From Hyphomicrobiales bacterium (GTDB taxonomy: Bacteria; Pseudomonadota; Alphaproteobacteria; Rhizobiales; Rhizobiaceae), in the NCBI GenBank assembly GCA_900489925.1, contig UEHQ01000022.1, forward strand, positions 39,933 through 103,932: a stretch of DNA of 64,000 bases. Direction: 5' to 3'. Made by a program: the position numbers and the translations under genes. Positions 8,894 through 17,628 of the stretch are shown piece by piece. The notes under the pieces are model-generated. The model saw only the letters and a list, made by a program, of their open reading frames with translations. It was not told where the DNA came from and did no database searches. How positions within the stretch are numbered: the first letter of the stretch is position 1; each line of letters starts with the position of its first letter.

Positions 8894-9112
8894 ATGTCCG
8901 CAGTCGTAATCATCAGCATTGCAGGTGAAGATGGTCTTTGGGTCGCCGATCTGGGAGCCGGCACCGTCCAGCCGCTCGATGCCCCCAAGGCGGGTACGCT
9001 CAAGGCGGTTACCGACCTGAGGACGGGCGGAACAGTTATCACGAAAGGCGTGAACCTCGCAGTCGTCGTCAAGTCTGCGGAGCAGGTCTTCTCAGGCCAC
9101 TACGACGGCTAA
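8894..9112 (+). CDS. Small protein of 72 residues, function unknown
   Basis: The gene begins with ATG 8894 behind AAAGGGGAAG and lies 27 bases after the SARP-like regulator. The product is acidic and rich in Val, Ala and Gly, with no Cys and one Trp, and reads like alternating beta strands (VVIISIAGEDGLWVADLG, NLAVVVKSAEQVF) ending in SGHYDG. It has no signal peptide or membrane segment. I do not recognise it. It could be an accessory of the regulator, a carrier or precursor peptide for the ATP-grasp/PLP trio, or an unrelated small beta protein. The absence of a double-glycine leader or core-like repeats argues against a classical RiPP precursor. Confidence 0.6.
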   Translation: MSAVVIISIAGEDGLWVADLGAGTVQPLDAPKAGTLKAVTDLRTGGTVITKGVNLAVVVKSAEQVFSGHYDG

Positions 9113-9502
9113 GCGGAAGTAATTTCGTCAAACTCAGCCGCAGACTCTGACTCCGTCGCGTTGGCGCGACGGAGAGGTAGAGAGTTGCGCGCCCCGAGTA
9201 ACTCGTTTCCGACCCTGGAGAGAGGGGGCTATTGCGGCGCAAATCGATGGCTATGCCTGACGGTGTGCGTACTCGCAAAATCGCCAGAGACCGCTGATGC
9301 CCGCTGGCGTATCAGCTCCGCCCAGCGCGTTGGATTCAGTCGGCATTGCGAAGGCAGGCTTTTCAGCCTGCCTGTGAACTGGTACGTTCTATTTTTGTTC
9401 TGAACGCGGCGGTGAGTCGATTTTCTGGGGGCTTATCCGCTGATTTTGTTTGCAAGAACGAGCGGAAGGCCGGCGATTGGAACAGTAAAGTGGCAGAGGG
9501 TA
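9113..9502 (+). other. Intergenic region with two hairpins, no gene seen
   Basis: No coding sequence is convincing in these 390 bases. A perfect 10-bp stem with loop TTGG lies at 9151-9174 and an 8-bp stem (AGGCAGGC/GCCTGCCT) at 9352-9373. The first could end transcription of the regulator and small gene; neither is followed by a T-run. The stretch 9374-9430 is relatively AT-rich and could hold the helicase promoter. Confidence 0.5.
9151..9174 (+). terminator. Perfect hairpin after the 72-residue gene
   Basis: CTCCGTCGCG at 9151-9160 pairs fully with CGCGACGGAG at 9165-9174 across a 4-base TTGG loop. It lies 39 bases after the small gene. It lacks a T-run, so it is either a weak terminator or an RNA 3'-end stabiliser. 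Confidence 0.45.
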
Positions 9503-11572
9503 ATGGGCGCGACATATCTGGAAAAACTGAATGATCGCCAGCGCGAGGCGGTTGAACATGGGGTGGGCTTGAATGATGGAGCGGTGGCCGGGCCACTCTT
9601 GATCATTGCCGGGGCAGGGTCCGGAAAGACCAATACGCTTGCCCACCGGGTCGCCCATCTTGTGGTCAACGGTGCTGATCCGCGCCGTATCCTCCTCATG
9701 ACTTTCTCACGTCGGGCAGCGGCGGAAATGGCGCGGCGGGTCCAGCGCATCTGTCGGCAGGTGCTGGGTGACAATGCGGCGGTCATGACTGATGCGCTGG
9801 CATGGGCGGGCACGTTTCACGGGATCGGTGCGCGCCTGCTGCGAATGTATGCCGAGCAGATCGGTCTCAACGTCGACTTCACCATCCATGACCGAGAAGA
9901 CAGTGCCGATTTGATGAACCTTGTTCGCCACGAACTTGGTTTGTCGAAGACGGACAGCCGTTTTCCGACGAAAGGCACATGCCTTGCCATCTACTCTCGC
10001 GTCGTCAATTCCGAGAGCAGCATCATCGACGTGCTGAAATCCGCCTATCCCTGGGTGCTCGGCTGGGAAGAGCAGCTGAAGCAGCTTTTTGCCGGATATG
10101 TCGAGGCAAAGCAGGCGCAAAACGTTCTGGATTACGACGACTTGCTGCTCTACTGGGCGCAGATGGTCTCCGATCCCTTGCTTGCCGAAGATATCGGCAA
10201 TCGCTTCGATCACGTGCTGGTCGATGAGTACCAGGATACCAATCGCTTGCAGTCGTCGATCCTGATGTCGTTGAAACCTGGTGGCCACGGGCTCACCGTG
10301 GTTGGCGATGATGCTCAGTCGATCTATTCCTTCCGCGCCGCGACGGTTCGCAACATCCTGGATTTTCCGAAGGCCTTTTCGCCGGCGCCAGCCGACGTCA
10401 TCACGCTTGACCGCAACTACCGCTCGACGCAGCCGATCCTGGCGGCCGCCAACGGGGTCATCGATCTCGCGAGAGAGCGGTTCACCAAGAACCTCTGGAC
10501 GGATCGTGAATCCGAGCAGCGCCCGCTGCTCGTGACCGTGAAGGATGAGGTCGATCAGGCAAACTACATCGTCGAGCAGGTCTTGGCGAACCGTGAGGTT
10601 GGGACCTCGCTCAAGCAGCAAGCGGTGCTTTTCCGGTCGTCCAATCACAGCAGCGCGCTGGAAATCGAACTCACGCGTCGCAATATTCCCTTCGTGAAGT
10701 TCGGCGGCCTGAAGTTTCTCGACAGTGCCCACGTGAAGGACTTGCTCGCGGTGCTGCGCTTTGCGCAGAATCCACGCGATCGCGTGGCGGGTTTTCGGCT
10801 GCTTCAGATGCTTCCCGGTATCGGTCCGCAGACAGCCGGGAAGATCCTCGACACGATCGCGGCGGAGCCCGAGCCATTGCTGTCGCTTGCCGAGATCCCG
10901 CCTCCACCGAAAACCGGTGATGCCTGGGCGGATTTCACCAATCTCCTGTCCGGATTGCGGAAATCCTCGGCTGTCTGGCCAAGCGAGATCGCAACGGTGC
11001 GCGATTGGTACGAGCCGCATCTCGACCGCATCCATGAAGATGCCGACACGCGTAAGGCCGATCTTCTGCAACTGGAGCAGATCGCCGGCGGCTATCCGAA
11101 CCGCGAGCGGTTTCTGACCGAGCTGACATTGGACCCTCCCGATGCCACAAGCGATCAGGCAGGCGTGCCGTTGCTTGACGAGGATTATCTGATCCTCTCC
11201 ACGATCCATTCTGCCAAGGGCCAGGAGTGGCGTTCCGTCTTCATGCTCAATGTCGTGGACGGCTGTATTCCGTCGGATCTGGGAGCGGGCACGACGGCCG
11301 AGCTGGAGGAGGAGCGTCGCCTGCTCTATGTCGGAATGACGAGGGCCCGCGACAGCCTCACGCTTTTGACGCCGCAACGGTTCTTCACGCATGGCCAGAA
11401 CACGCAGGGAGACCGCCATGTCTATGCCTCGCGGACGCGGTTCATCCCCGTCACCCTGCTGCAGTTCTTCGAGGTGACAAGCTGGCCGAAAGTTTCGGCG
11501 AACGCCAGTGAGCGCAGCACCCGTCAAATACGCATCGATGTTGGCGCCCGCATGCGGTCGATGTGGAAGTAG
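9503..11572 (+). CDS. UvrD/PcrA-family ATP-dependent DNA helicase
   Basis: A 689-residue superfamily 1A helicase. Motifs appear in order: Walker A AGAGSGKT (36-43), motif Ia LMTFSRRAAAEM, motif II DEYQDTNRLQ, motif III VGDDAQSIYSFR, motif IV LDRNYRST, motif V STIHSAKGQEW and motif VI EERRLLYVGMTRARD. It would unwind DNA 3' to 5' in repair or restart. It is slightly shorter than UvrD (about 720) and lacks the Lys/Arg-rich C-terminal tail of the main UvrD, so it is probably a secondary paralogue. ATG 9503 follows AGAGGG (9495-9500); an in-frame ATG further upstream at 9446 has no clear ribosome site. It stands alone between two metabolic loci. Confidence 0.92.
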   Translation: MGATYLEKLNDRQREAVEHGVGLNDGAVAGPLLIIAGAGSGKTNTLAHRVAHLVVNGADPRRILLMTFSRRAAAEMARRVQRICRQVLGDNAAVMTDALAWAGTFHGIGARLLRMYAEQIGLNVDFTIHDREDSADLMNLVRHELGLSKTDSRFPTKGTCLAIYSRVVNSESSIIDVLKSAYPWVLGWEEQLKQLFAGYVEAKQAQNVLDYDDLLLYWAQMVSDPLLAEDIGNRFDHVLVDEYQDTNRLQSSILMSLKPGGHGLTVVGDDAQSIYSFRAATVRNILDFPKAFSPAPADVITLDRNYRSTQPILAAANGVIDLARERFTKNLWTDRESEQRPLLVTVKDEVDQANYIVEQVLANREVGTSLKQQAVLFRSSNHSSALEIELTRRNIPFVKFGGLKFLDSAHVKDLLAVLRFAQNPRDRVAGFRLLQMLPGIGPQTAGKILDTIAAEPEPLLSLAEIPPPPKTGDAWADFTNLLSGLRKSSAVWPSEIATVRDWYEPHLDRIHEDADTRKADLLQLEQIAGGYPNRERFLTELTLDPPDATSDQAGVPLLDEDYLILSTIHSAKGQEWRSVFMLNVVDGCIPSDLGAGTTAELEEERRLLYVGMTRARDSLTLLTPQRFFTHGQNTQGDRHVYASRTRFIPVTLLQFFEVTSWPKVSANASERSTRQIRIDVGARMRSMWK

Positions 11573-11646
11573 GCCTGATTCGTTTGCCTAGCCGAGACTC
11601 ACGGTCGAAATCATCCGTCTTGACAACGAGACGCCACTGGGAGTAA

Positions 11647-11666
11647 TTGGGTAATCGATAACCCAA
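11647..11666. promoter_or_regulatory. LacI-family operator-like palindrome
   Basis: TTGGGTAATCGATAACCCAA is a 20-base inverted repeat centred on CG, with one mismatched pair (positions 7 and 14), the form typical of LacI-family operators. It ends directly before the AAGGGAGGA ribosome site of the lacI-type gene, 12 bases from its GTG start. A repressor bound here would control its own gene and the downstream fructoside operon. Confidence 0.7.
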
Positions 11667-11678
11667 GGGAGGAACCAA

Positions 11679-12677
11679 GTGGCGGCATCGCTGTCGGATA
11701 TCGCGGAAAGGGCGGGGGTCTCGATCAAGACCGTCTCCGGCGCGCTCCATGGCGGCTCCGCGCGGATGTCCGACGAGACGCGTGCGAAGATCAAGGAAAT
11801 CGCAGACGAGCTCGGTTATGTCACCAATCTCGCAGCCCGTGGCGTGCGTCAGGGGTGGCTGCCGCTGATCGGCGTGGTCGCGGATGAGCTTATCACCTCT
11901 CCCTTCGCAACGGAGATCATTCGTGGTCTCGATGGAGCTGCCCGAAGCGCTGAGCTTGCGGTCTTCGTCATGAACCTTGGCGGAAACCGCGACGTTGGTT
12001 CCGTTCTTGAAGAGGTTCGTCGGTTTCGCCCGCGTGCGACTGCGTTTGCCGCCATGTACCACAAGACCGTGGCGCTGCCGCCGGAACTCGCCAAAAACGT
12101 CGGCGTCATGATCAACTGCCGCGAGGTGGATGGTCGCGTAATCTCGCTGGTGCCGGATGAAGAGGCGGCCGCCGCGGAGATGACCCGTCACCTGCTTGCC
12201 GCCGGCCGGCGTCGTGTTGCCTTCATCAATCTTCCAGGCCTGCTGGCGGGTGACTTGCGCGAGCAGGGCTTCCGGAGCACCTTGGCCGAGGCTGGTCTTG
12301 CGCCTGTTGCCGTGTTGCCGGCTGTCCGGCGCGCGATCTACAGCGACCGCGCGCCTAGCCTTGTCCTGTCGCATGTCACGGCGCTGATGCAAGCCGCCGA
12401 CCGACCCGACGCCATTCTTTGTGGCAATGATCGCGTCGCCATGGAGATCTATGCCGCGCTACGTCGGGTCGGAGCCTCGATCCCTGATGACGTGGCCGTG
12501 GCGAGCTTCGACAATCAGATCGAGATCGCCTCGCGTCTCGATCCGCCCCTGACGACCATGGCGCTGCCACATCGCGCCATGGGCCGTCTTGCCGCCGAGA
12601 TCCTGCTGGCCGAGGAAGCCGGCGGGCCCATGCTGCGAAAGCTGCCGTTCCAGCTCGTGGAACGGTCTTCCGTTTAA
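11679..12677 (+). CDS. LacI-family transcriptional regulator of the fructoside operon
   Basis: A 332-residue LacI/GalR protein. The N-terminal helix-turn-helix and hinge are clear (SLSDIAERAGVSIKTVSGAL, then KIKEIADELGYVTNLAARGV), followed by the two-lobed periplasmic-binding-like effector domain ending with PDAILCGNDRVAMEIY and VAVASFDNQ. The second HTH helix reads KTVSGALHG, departing from the usual ATVSRVLN, so the operator may be atypical; note the palindrome just upstream. It starts at GTG 11679 behind GGGAGGA. It is the first gene of a six-gene operon with a CUT1 transporter and a GH32 hydrolase, so the effector is probably a fructose-containing sugar. Confidence 0.92.
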   Translation: MAASLSDIAERAGVSIKTVSGALHGGSARMSDETRAKIKEIADELGYVTNLAARGVRQGWLPLIGVVADELITSPFATEIIRGLDGAARSAELAVFVMNLGGNRDVGSVLEEVRRFRPRATAFAAMYHKTVALPPELAKNVGVMINCREVDGRVISLVPDEEAAAAEMTRHLLAAGRRRVAFINLPGLLAGDLREQGFRSTLAEAGLAPVAVLPAVRRAIYSDRAPSLVLSHVTALMQAADRPDAILCGNDRVAMEIYAALRRVGASIPDDVAVASFDNQIEIASRLDPPLTTMALPHRAMGRLAAEILLAEEAGGPMLRKLPFQLVERSSV

Positions 12678-12713
12678 ACATCGACGCATGCCTATCAATG
12701 GAGGAGAATATAA

Positions 12714-14009
12714 ATGGGTAAACGTTTACTTCAGGCTCTGCTTCTGTCTTCGGCCTCGCTGGTGGCGACGGCCGGCTTTGCAGATGCAAAGACCGTCATC
12801 CACATGATGCACCAGGGCGATCCGGGGTGGGTCAAGGCCTATGCCGATGTCGCAAAACGCTTCGAAGCGGCCAATCCCGACGTCGACATCGAGTTCATCT
12901 ATGCGCCCCACGACGCTTACAATGAGAAGTTCAGCGCCGCTGTCATGTCCAAGCAGCTGCCTGACATCATGGAGATCGATGCGCCGTTCCTCGCCAACTA
13001 TGCCTGGTCCGGCTATCTGCAGCCGATCAAGCCGCTGATCGACAAGGACGTCATCGACGACATGACGTCTTCGAACGTGTCGCAGGGAACCTACCCCATC
13101 GACAAGGAACTCTACGCCGTCGGCCTCACCGACTCGTCGGTCGTGCTCTACGGCAACAAGAAATACCTGGAAGCCATCGGCGCACGCATTCCGAAGTCGG
13201 TCGACGACGCCTGGACCAAGGAGGAGTTCGAAGGCTACCTGGAGAAACTCTCCAAGCTCGATGGCGTGAAGTGGCCGATCGATACCTTCCGTGGCTACGG
13301 CATCAAGACCGAATGGATCACCTATGCCTATGGTCCGTTGCTTGAGAGCGCCGGTTGCGACCTGATTGATCGCACGACCTGGAAGGCGACCGGAACACTC
13401 GACAGCGATGCCTGCGTTGGCGCGCTGACGATGATGCAGGGATGGGTGAAGAACGGTTGGGTTGTTCCTGGATCATCGGGCACCAACCAGTTCTATGCGG
13501 AGGGCCATCCGGCAGCGCTGGCACTTGGCGGGCACTGGTTCTACGCGGAAGCGGCCGCGGCCATGAAGGACGATATCGTCGTGATGCCGCTGCCGAAACT
13601 CGGCGACAAGGGCGTCAGCCCTAACGGCACCTGGATCTGGGGGATCACCAAGACCTCCGAGCATCCTGATGTGGCCGGAAAGTTCCTGAGCTTTCTGCTG
13701 AAGGACAAGGATTATCGCGAATACGCCAAGCACGAGTCGGCCTTCCCCGGCCTGAAGAGCTTCGCGGAATCCTCGCCGCTTTACGCTCCGGGCGGTGCAA
13801 TGGCAGTGGCCTTTGAGCAGGCGTCGAAGACGGCGGTCGCGCGTCCGCCGCATCCAGCCTATCCGGCGATCACCTCGGCCTTCATGCAGGCGGTCGACAA
13901 GGCCTTCAACGGGGGCGACGTGAAACAGGCCCTGTCTGAAGCCGCTCAGAAGATCGACGAGGACATCGAGGACAACGACGGCTATCCGCCGTTCGATGCC
14001 CAGCAATAA
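12714..14009 (+). CDS. ABC transporter sugar-binding protein (CUT1)
   Basis: A 431-residue extracellular solute-binding protein family 1. Residues 1-25 are a Sec signal peptide ending FADA, with cleavage likely before KTVIHMMHQ. The early region (DVAKRFEAANPDVDIEFIYAPHDAYNEKFSAAV) is typical of oligosaccharide binders. It acts in the periplasm, handing substrate to the two following permeases. GGAGGAG at 12700-12706 is well placed before ATG 12714. A strong hairpin right after its stop separates it from the permeases. With the GH32 enzyme in the same operon, the ligand is most likely sucrose, inulin- or levan-type oligofructose; that is inference. Confidence 0.9.
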   Translation: MGKRLLQALLLSSASLVATAGFADAKTVIHMMHQGDPGWVKAYADVAKRFEAANPDVDIEFIYAPHDAYNEKFSAAVMSKQLPDIMEIDAPFLANYAWSGYLQPIKPLIDKDVIDDMTSSNVSQGTYPIDKELYAVGLTDSSVVLYGNKKYLEAIGARIPKSVDDAWTKEEFEGYLEKLSKLDGVKWPIDTFRGYGIKTEWITYAYGPLLESAGCDLIDRTTWKATGTLDSDACVGALTMMQGWVKNGWVVPGSSGTNQFYAEGHPAALALGGHWFYAEAAAAMKDDIVVMPLPKLGDKGVSPNGTWIWGITKTSEHPDVAGKFLSFLLKDKDYREYAKHESAFPGLKSFAESSPLYAPGGAMAVAFEQASKTAVARPPHPAYPAITSAFMQAVDKAFNGGDVKQALSEAAQKIDEDIEDNDGYPPFDAQQ

Positions 14010-14019
14010 GTGTTGAGCC

Positions 14020-14044
14020 CCGGGGCCGGAAGGTCCGGCCCCGG
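14020..14044 (+). terminator. Intra-operon hairpin after the binding-protein gene
   Basis: An 11-bp perfect stem (14020-14030 with 14034-14044) closes a 3-base loop. No T-run follows and the next ATG is at 14085. Such elements after binding-protein genes typically protect the upstream mRNA or attenuate read-through. Confidence 0.6.
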
Positions 14045-14084
14045 AAGCGCCCGTCATGACAGAACAGACTGCGAGGAGGAGACG

Positions 14085-15017
14085 ATGACACTGCAACAAT
14101 CACCTGCCGCTGCCCGACCGCGCGTCGGCAGACGCCGGGATCCGGGCCGGCTCACGCAGGAAATGCTGATGATTGCACCGGCAGTCATCCTGCTCGCCTG
14201 CTTCCTGATTGCACCGTTTCTGTTGTCGTTCTGGACGTCGATGACGAACCAGCCGCTGGTGCCGCGCCCGACACCGGTGCGCTTCATCGGCCTGCAGAAC
14301 TTCGTGCGCATCTTCAACGACCCGCTGTTCTGGACCTCGTTGTGGAATGTGACGCGCTTCACCATCTGGGTGCTGCCCGTCCAGTGCGGCATGGCGTTCG
14401 CCACGGCACTGTTGCTTCACCAGAAGATCCCCGGTCGCAACCTGCTTCGCGGCATGTTCTTTCTGCCCGCCATCACTTCGATGGTCGTCGTATGCGTCAT
14501 CTGGGGCACGCTTTTCCAGTATCCGAGCGGCCCGCTGAACCAGATCGTCGGCTTTCTCTCCGCCGGCCACATCCAGCCGATCGATTGGCTCGGTGATCCC
14601 AAGTGGGCAATGTTCTCCATCGTCCTTTTGTCAGCATGGCAGGCTTACGGCTTCCAGATGATCGTCTATCTCGCCGGTCTCCAGGGAATTCCCGCTGAAC
14701 TCTACGATGCCTCAAGGATCGACGGAGCCAACGTCTTCCAGCGCTTCTGGCACGTCACCATGCCGGGCCTGCGTCCGACCCACGTCTTCGTGCTTGTGAT
14801 CACAACGATCCAGGCCTTCAAGCTCTACACCCAGGTTTCCATCCTGACCCAGGGTGGACCGAGCGGAAGCACGGAAACGGTTGTTCATTACATGGTGAGG
14901 ACAGGGTTCGAGCAGCAGAAGCTTGGCTACGCCTCCGCCGTATCGGTGATCCTCTTCGTCATCGTCCTCGTAATCGCGCTGCTTCAGCGCCAACTGCTGA
15001 GACGCTTCGATGTCTGA
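14085..15017 (+). CDS. ABC sugar permease (MalF-like)
   Basis: A 310-residue inner membrane protein with about six transmembrane helices, the first at MIAPAVILLACFLIAPFLLSF. The binding-protein-dependent transport signature is visible as the EAA-type loop AELYDASRIDGANVFQRFWHVTMPGLRP, which contacts the ATPase. The start is ATG 14085 after GAGGAGGA. Its last 8 bases overlap the second permease. It pairs with that protein to form the CUT1 channel. Confidence 0.9.
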   Translation: MTLQQSPAAARPRVGRRRDPGRLTQEMLMIAPAVILLACFLIAPFLLSFWTSMTNQPLVPRPTPVRFIGLQNFVRIFNDPLFWTSLWNVTRFTIWVLPVQCGMAFATALLLHQKIPGRNLLRGMFFLPAITSMVVVCVIWGTLFQYPSGPLNQIVGFLSAGHIQPIDWLGDPKWAMFSIVLLSAWQAYGFQMIVYLAGLQGIPAELYDASRIDGANVFQRFWHVTMPGLRPTHVFVLVITTIQAFKLYTQVSILTQGGPSGSTETVVHYMVRTGFEQQKLGYASAVSVILFVIVLVIALLQRQLLRRFDV

Positions 15018-15894
15018 TATCGCTCTCCCTCGTGTCGTGCCCGCAGAACGCTCCGGCAAGATCTCGCTTCGCCTCGTTCAGACCGTCGCAATCTTCATCA
15101 TCGCGCTTGTGGTGATCTCGCCGCTCTTCATGCTCCTGATTGCGAGCCTGAAGGATGACCGCTTCCAGATTCTGGCGGACATGGGCAGCTTCCGCGCCTT
15201 CTGGGTCTCGAATCCGACGCTCTCCAACTTCAACGAGATCGCCCATTTTTCCGGCGAGCTCGCCTACGGCCGCTATCTCTTCAATTCGCTGGTGATCCTG
15301 GCTGTTACCGTGGCGTCCGGCCTTGTCGTCAATTCGATGGCGGGCTTCATCCTCGCCTGGGGCTCACTGCGCGGCAAGGCCGTGCTTCTGTCGCTCGTCG
15401 TCGCGCTCTACGTGATCCCCCAGGAAAGCATCATCATGCCGCTGGTGGTGATGATGTCGCGCGCCGGGTTGACGGACACCTTCGCCGTCCAGATCCTGCC
15501 CTGGGTCGCAAGCCCCCTCTACATCTTCCTCTTCTACCAGTTCTTCGCCCAGCTTCCGAAGGAGCTCTATGAGGCGGCTGAGATCGACGGAGCGTCGATC
15601 TTCAGGATCTACCGCTCGATCTACCTGCCGCTCAGTCTGCCTGCCCTGGCAACCGTATCGATCCTCATGGGCATCGAAAGCTGGAACCAGTATCTCTGGC
15701 CGACCCTGGTGACGCAGACCGATTATGCCCGGCCAATCTCTGTCGCGATTGCCACCTTCTTTGGTCAGGACAGCATCTATTGGGATCGCGCCATGGCAGC
15801 CTCGGTCCTGATGATGATCCCCATTCTCGCCCTCTATCTCGCGTTCCAGCGCTGGTTCGTGAGCTCGTTCGTCGGCTCCGCCGTGAAAGGTTGA
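15010..15894 (+). CDS. ABC sugar permease (MalG-like)
   Basis: A 294-residue inner membrane protein with about six helices, beginning at VAIFIIALVVISPLFMLLIASL. The EAA loop reads KELYEAAEIDGASIFRIYRSIYLPLSLPALA. It overlaps the preceding permease by 8 bases and lies 3 bases before the GH32 gene, so the operon is tightly coupled. Confidence 0.9.
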   Translation: MSDIALPRVVPAERSGKISLRLVQTVAIFIIALVVISPLFMLLIASLKDDRFQILADMGSFRAFWVSNPTLSNFNEIAHFSGELAYGRYLFNSLVILAVTVASGLVVNSMAGFILAWGSLRGKAVLLSLVVALYVIPQESIIMPLVVMMSRAGLTDTFAVQILPWVASPLYIFLFYQFFAQLPKELYEAAEIDGASIFRIYRSIYLPLSLPALATVSILMGIESWNQYLWPTLVTQTDYARPISVAIATFFGQDSIYWDRAMAASVLMMIPILALYLAFQRWFVSSFVGSAVKG

Positions 15895-15897
15895 TTG

Positions 15898-17610
15898 ATG
15901 ACTTACCAGGAAACGACCATCCCGTCCGCCCGCCAATCCGTGCGTGCTGAACTCGACGCAGGAACGGTCATCCACCTCTGGCTCAAATCGCGCCGACCAG
16001 GCGAGGTCGCGACGATGACCGTCGAGCTCGATGATAAGGAGCTTCAACAGGTGGCGACCGCCAGGACGGAAGAGTTCGAGTTTTGCAAGCTTGTGCTACC
16101 CCGCGGGGGCAATCTCGAACTGACCTATGATGTCAACGCAACAGATGTTTCGGTCATCTACGCCTTCCACCCTGCACGCGTGCAGAACGAGGGGATCCGT
16201 GTTCTCCACCACAGCCCCGAAAACGCACCGCCCGCTCTTTCGGATGGCTATCATTTTCGGCCGCCGTTCGGTTGGATGAACGATCCGAACGGTTTTGGTC
16301 GGTTTGCCGGGCAGGTGCATCTCTTCTACCAGCACTATCCTCACAGCCTGCGCTGGAACACCATGCATTGGGGACATGCCGTGTCGAACGACTATGTCCA
16401 TTGGCGACATCTGCCGGTTTTCCTGTTTCCATCCGATGACCTGTCGCAGCGCAATGACGGACGCGGTGGTGCCTTTTCCGGGTCGGCCATAGCGGCGAAC
16501 GGGCAGGGTGGAGAAGATATCCGTGTCTTCTACACCGAGCAGGTACGCGATCGAAACCCGGAAGAGCAGATCCAGCTGTCGGCCACCAGCCGCGACGGTC
16601 TTTCGGCGGAGCCGTCCACCGTGATCCTTCCGGAACGACCAGGCGGGTTGGACCTGACGCTCGACTTTCGCGATCCCTACGTCTTCAAGGGCTCCGACGG
16701 GCGCTGGAAGATGTTGATCGGCAGCCGCGACAAGGCCGGCGGCGTCGTTCTGCTCTATGAGACGCTCGATCCGGCGGGTGCGGACGGATGGACCTTCCTC
16801 GGTACGCTACACCGGGAAAATCGCTACGGCATGACGGCCGCGGAATGCCCGTGCATGGTGCCGCTTGGCGATGTCGGGGCCGCCGAAACACGGTGGGCGT
16901 TGATCTTCGGACTTCTGACCAGCCGGGATCAGAAGGGGCGCCGCAATATGACCAGCGTCACGGTCGGGCGTTTCGATGGAAGAAACTTCACGCCAGAGCT
17001 GGAGCAGGAGCTGGATTTCGGGTCGGACGCCTATGCCTTCCAGGCCTTCGTCGATGATGGCGGGCCGGTCGGGATTGCGTGGCTCGCCAACTGGACAGAT
17101 GTCTCCAAGAAAGAGGACTTTCCAACGGCGATGACCTTGCCGCGTCGGGTTCTGTGGGATGGGACGGCGGTCCTGACGCCTCCGGTCGAGGGTGTCCAAG
17201 CGCTTCGGCGTGCGGAGCTCGATGGTACCGGTCGTCTGGCCGCGGGCGAACGGCTGCCGTTGGAGAACGGCGCCGTCGAGATCGAGTTGGATCTTTCAAG
17301 CCCGGGTGCGGCCTTCGAGCTGCGCTTCGATCATCTTGACATCGATCTTGCACTTCGCCTCGACGCGGAAGGCCTGGAGATCCTCTTCGACGAGCGCAGT
17401 GGCAAGGCTTCGCCCCGCTACCTCGCGGCAGGTGCGCGACCATCTACGGTACGGGTCTTTCTGGACGCCGGATCGATCGAGGTCTTTGCCGACAACGGCC
17501 GGTGGACCGGAACCAAGCGCCTGCCGACCTTCATGGGCGTCAAGGCGGCACAGCTATCTCAAGGAAATGGTTCGATCGCCGGCGCCCGCGTCTGGCAACT
17601 CAAGCTCTAA
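15898..17610 (+). CDS. Glycoside hydrolase family 32 (fructosidase/levanase-type)
   Basis: A 570-residue beta-fructosidase. The three catalytic motifs are present: nucleophile D129 in WMNDPNG (126-132), transition-state stabiliser D259 in FRDPYVF (257-263), and acid/base E316 in AECP (315-318). A beta-sandwich domain of about 110 residues precedes the five-bladed propeller and another follows it, as usual. No signal peptide is seen, so it acts in the cytosol on imported sugar. That fits uptake of sucrose or short fructans rather than polymer breakdown outside. The start is ATG 15898 (a TTG lies just before). It sits unusually between the permease and ATPase genes of its transporter. Confidence 0.92.
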   Translation: MTYQETTIPSARQSVRAELDAGTVIHLWLKSRRPGEVATMTVELDDKELQQVATARTEEFEFCKLVLPRGGNLELTYDVNATDVSVIYAFHPARVQNEGIRVLHHSPENAPPALSDGYHFRPPFGWMNDPNGFGRFAGQVHLFYQHYPHSLRWNTMHWGHAVSNDYVHWRHLPVFLFPSDDLSQRNDGRGGAFSGSAIAANGQGGEDIRVFYTEQVRDRNPEEQIQLSATSRDGLSAEPSTVILPERPGGLDLTLDFRDPYVFKGSDGRWKMLIGSRDKAGGVVLLYETLDPAGADGWTFLGTLHRENRYGMTAAECPCMVPLGDVGAAETRWALIFGLLTSRDQKGRRNMTSVTVGRFDGRNFTPELEQELDFGSDAYAFQAFVDDGGPVGIAWLANWTDVSKKEDFPTAMTLPRRVLWDGTAVLTPPVEGVQALRRAELDGTGRLAAGERLPLENGAVEIELDLSSPGAAFELRFDHLDIDLALRLDAEGLEILFDERSGKASPRYLAAGARPSTVRVFLDAGSIEVFADNGRWTGTKRLPTFMGVKAAQLSQGNGSIAGARVWQLKL

Positions 17611-17628
17611 TTTTGGTGGGAGGATATC

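Noticed and set aside
8894..9112. Calling the 72-residue protein a classical RiPP precursor
   Set aside because: It has no leader cleavage motif, Cys, repeated core or Ser/Thr-rich tail; left as unknown.
9352..9373. 8-bp hairpin AGGCAGGC/GCCTGCCT as a terminator
   Set aside because: No T-run and no gene ends nearby in either direction; kept only as a remark in the intergenic entry.
9707..11527. A 606-codon minus-strand open frame
   Set aside because: It mirrors the helicase, whose seven motifs are in order on the plus strand; the antisense product has no family features.
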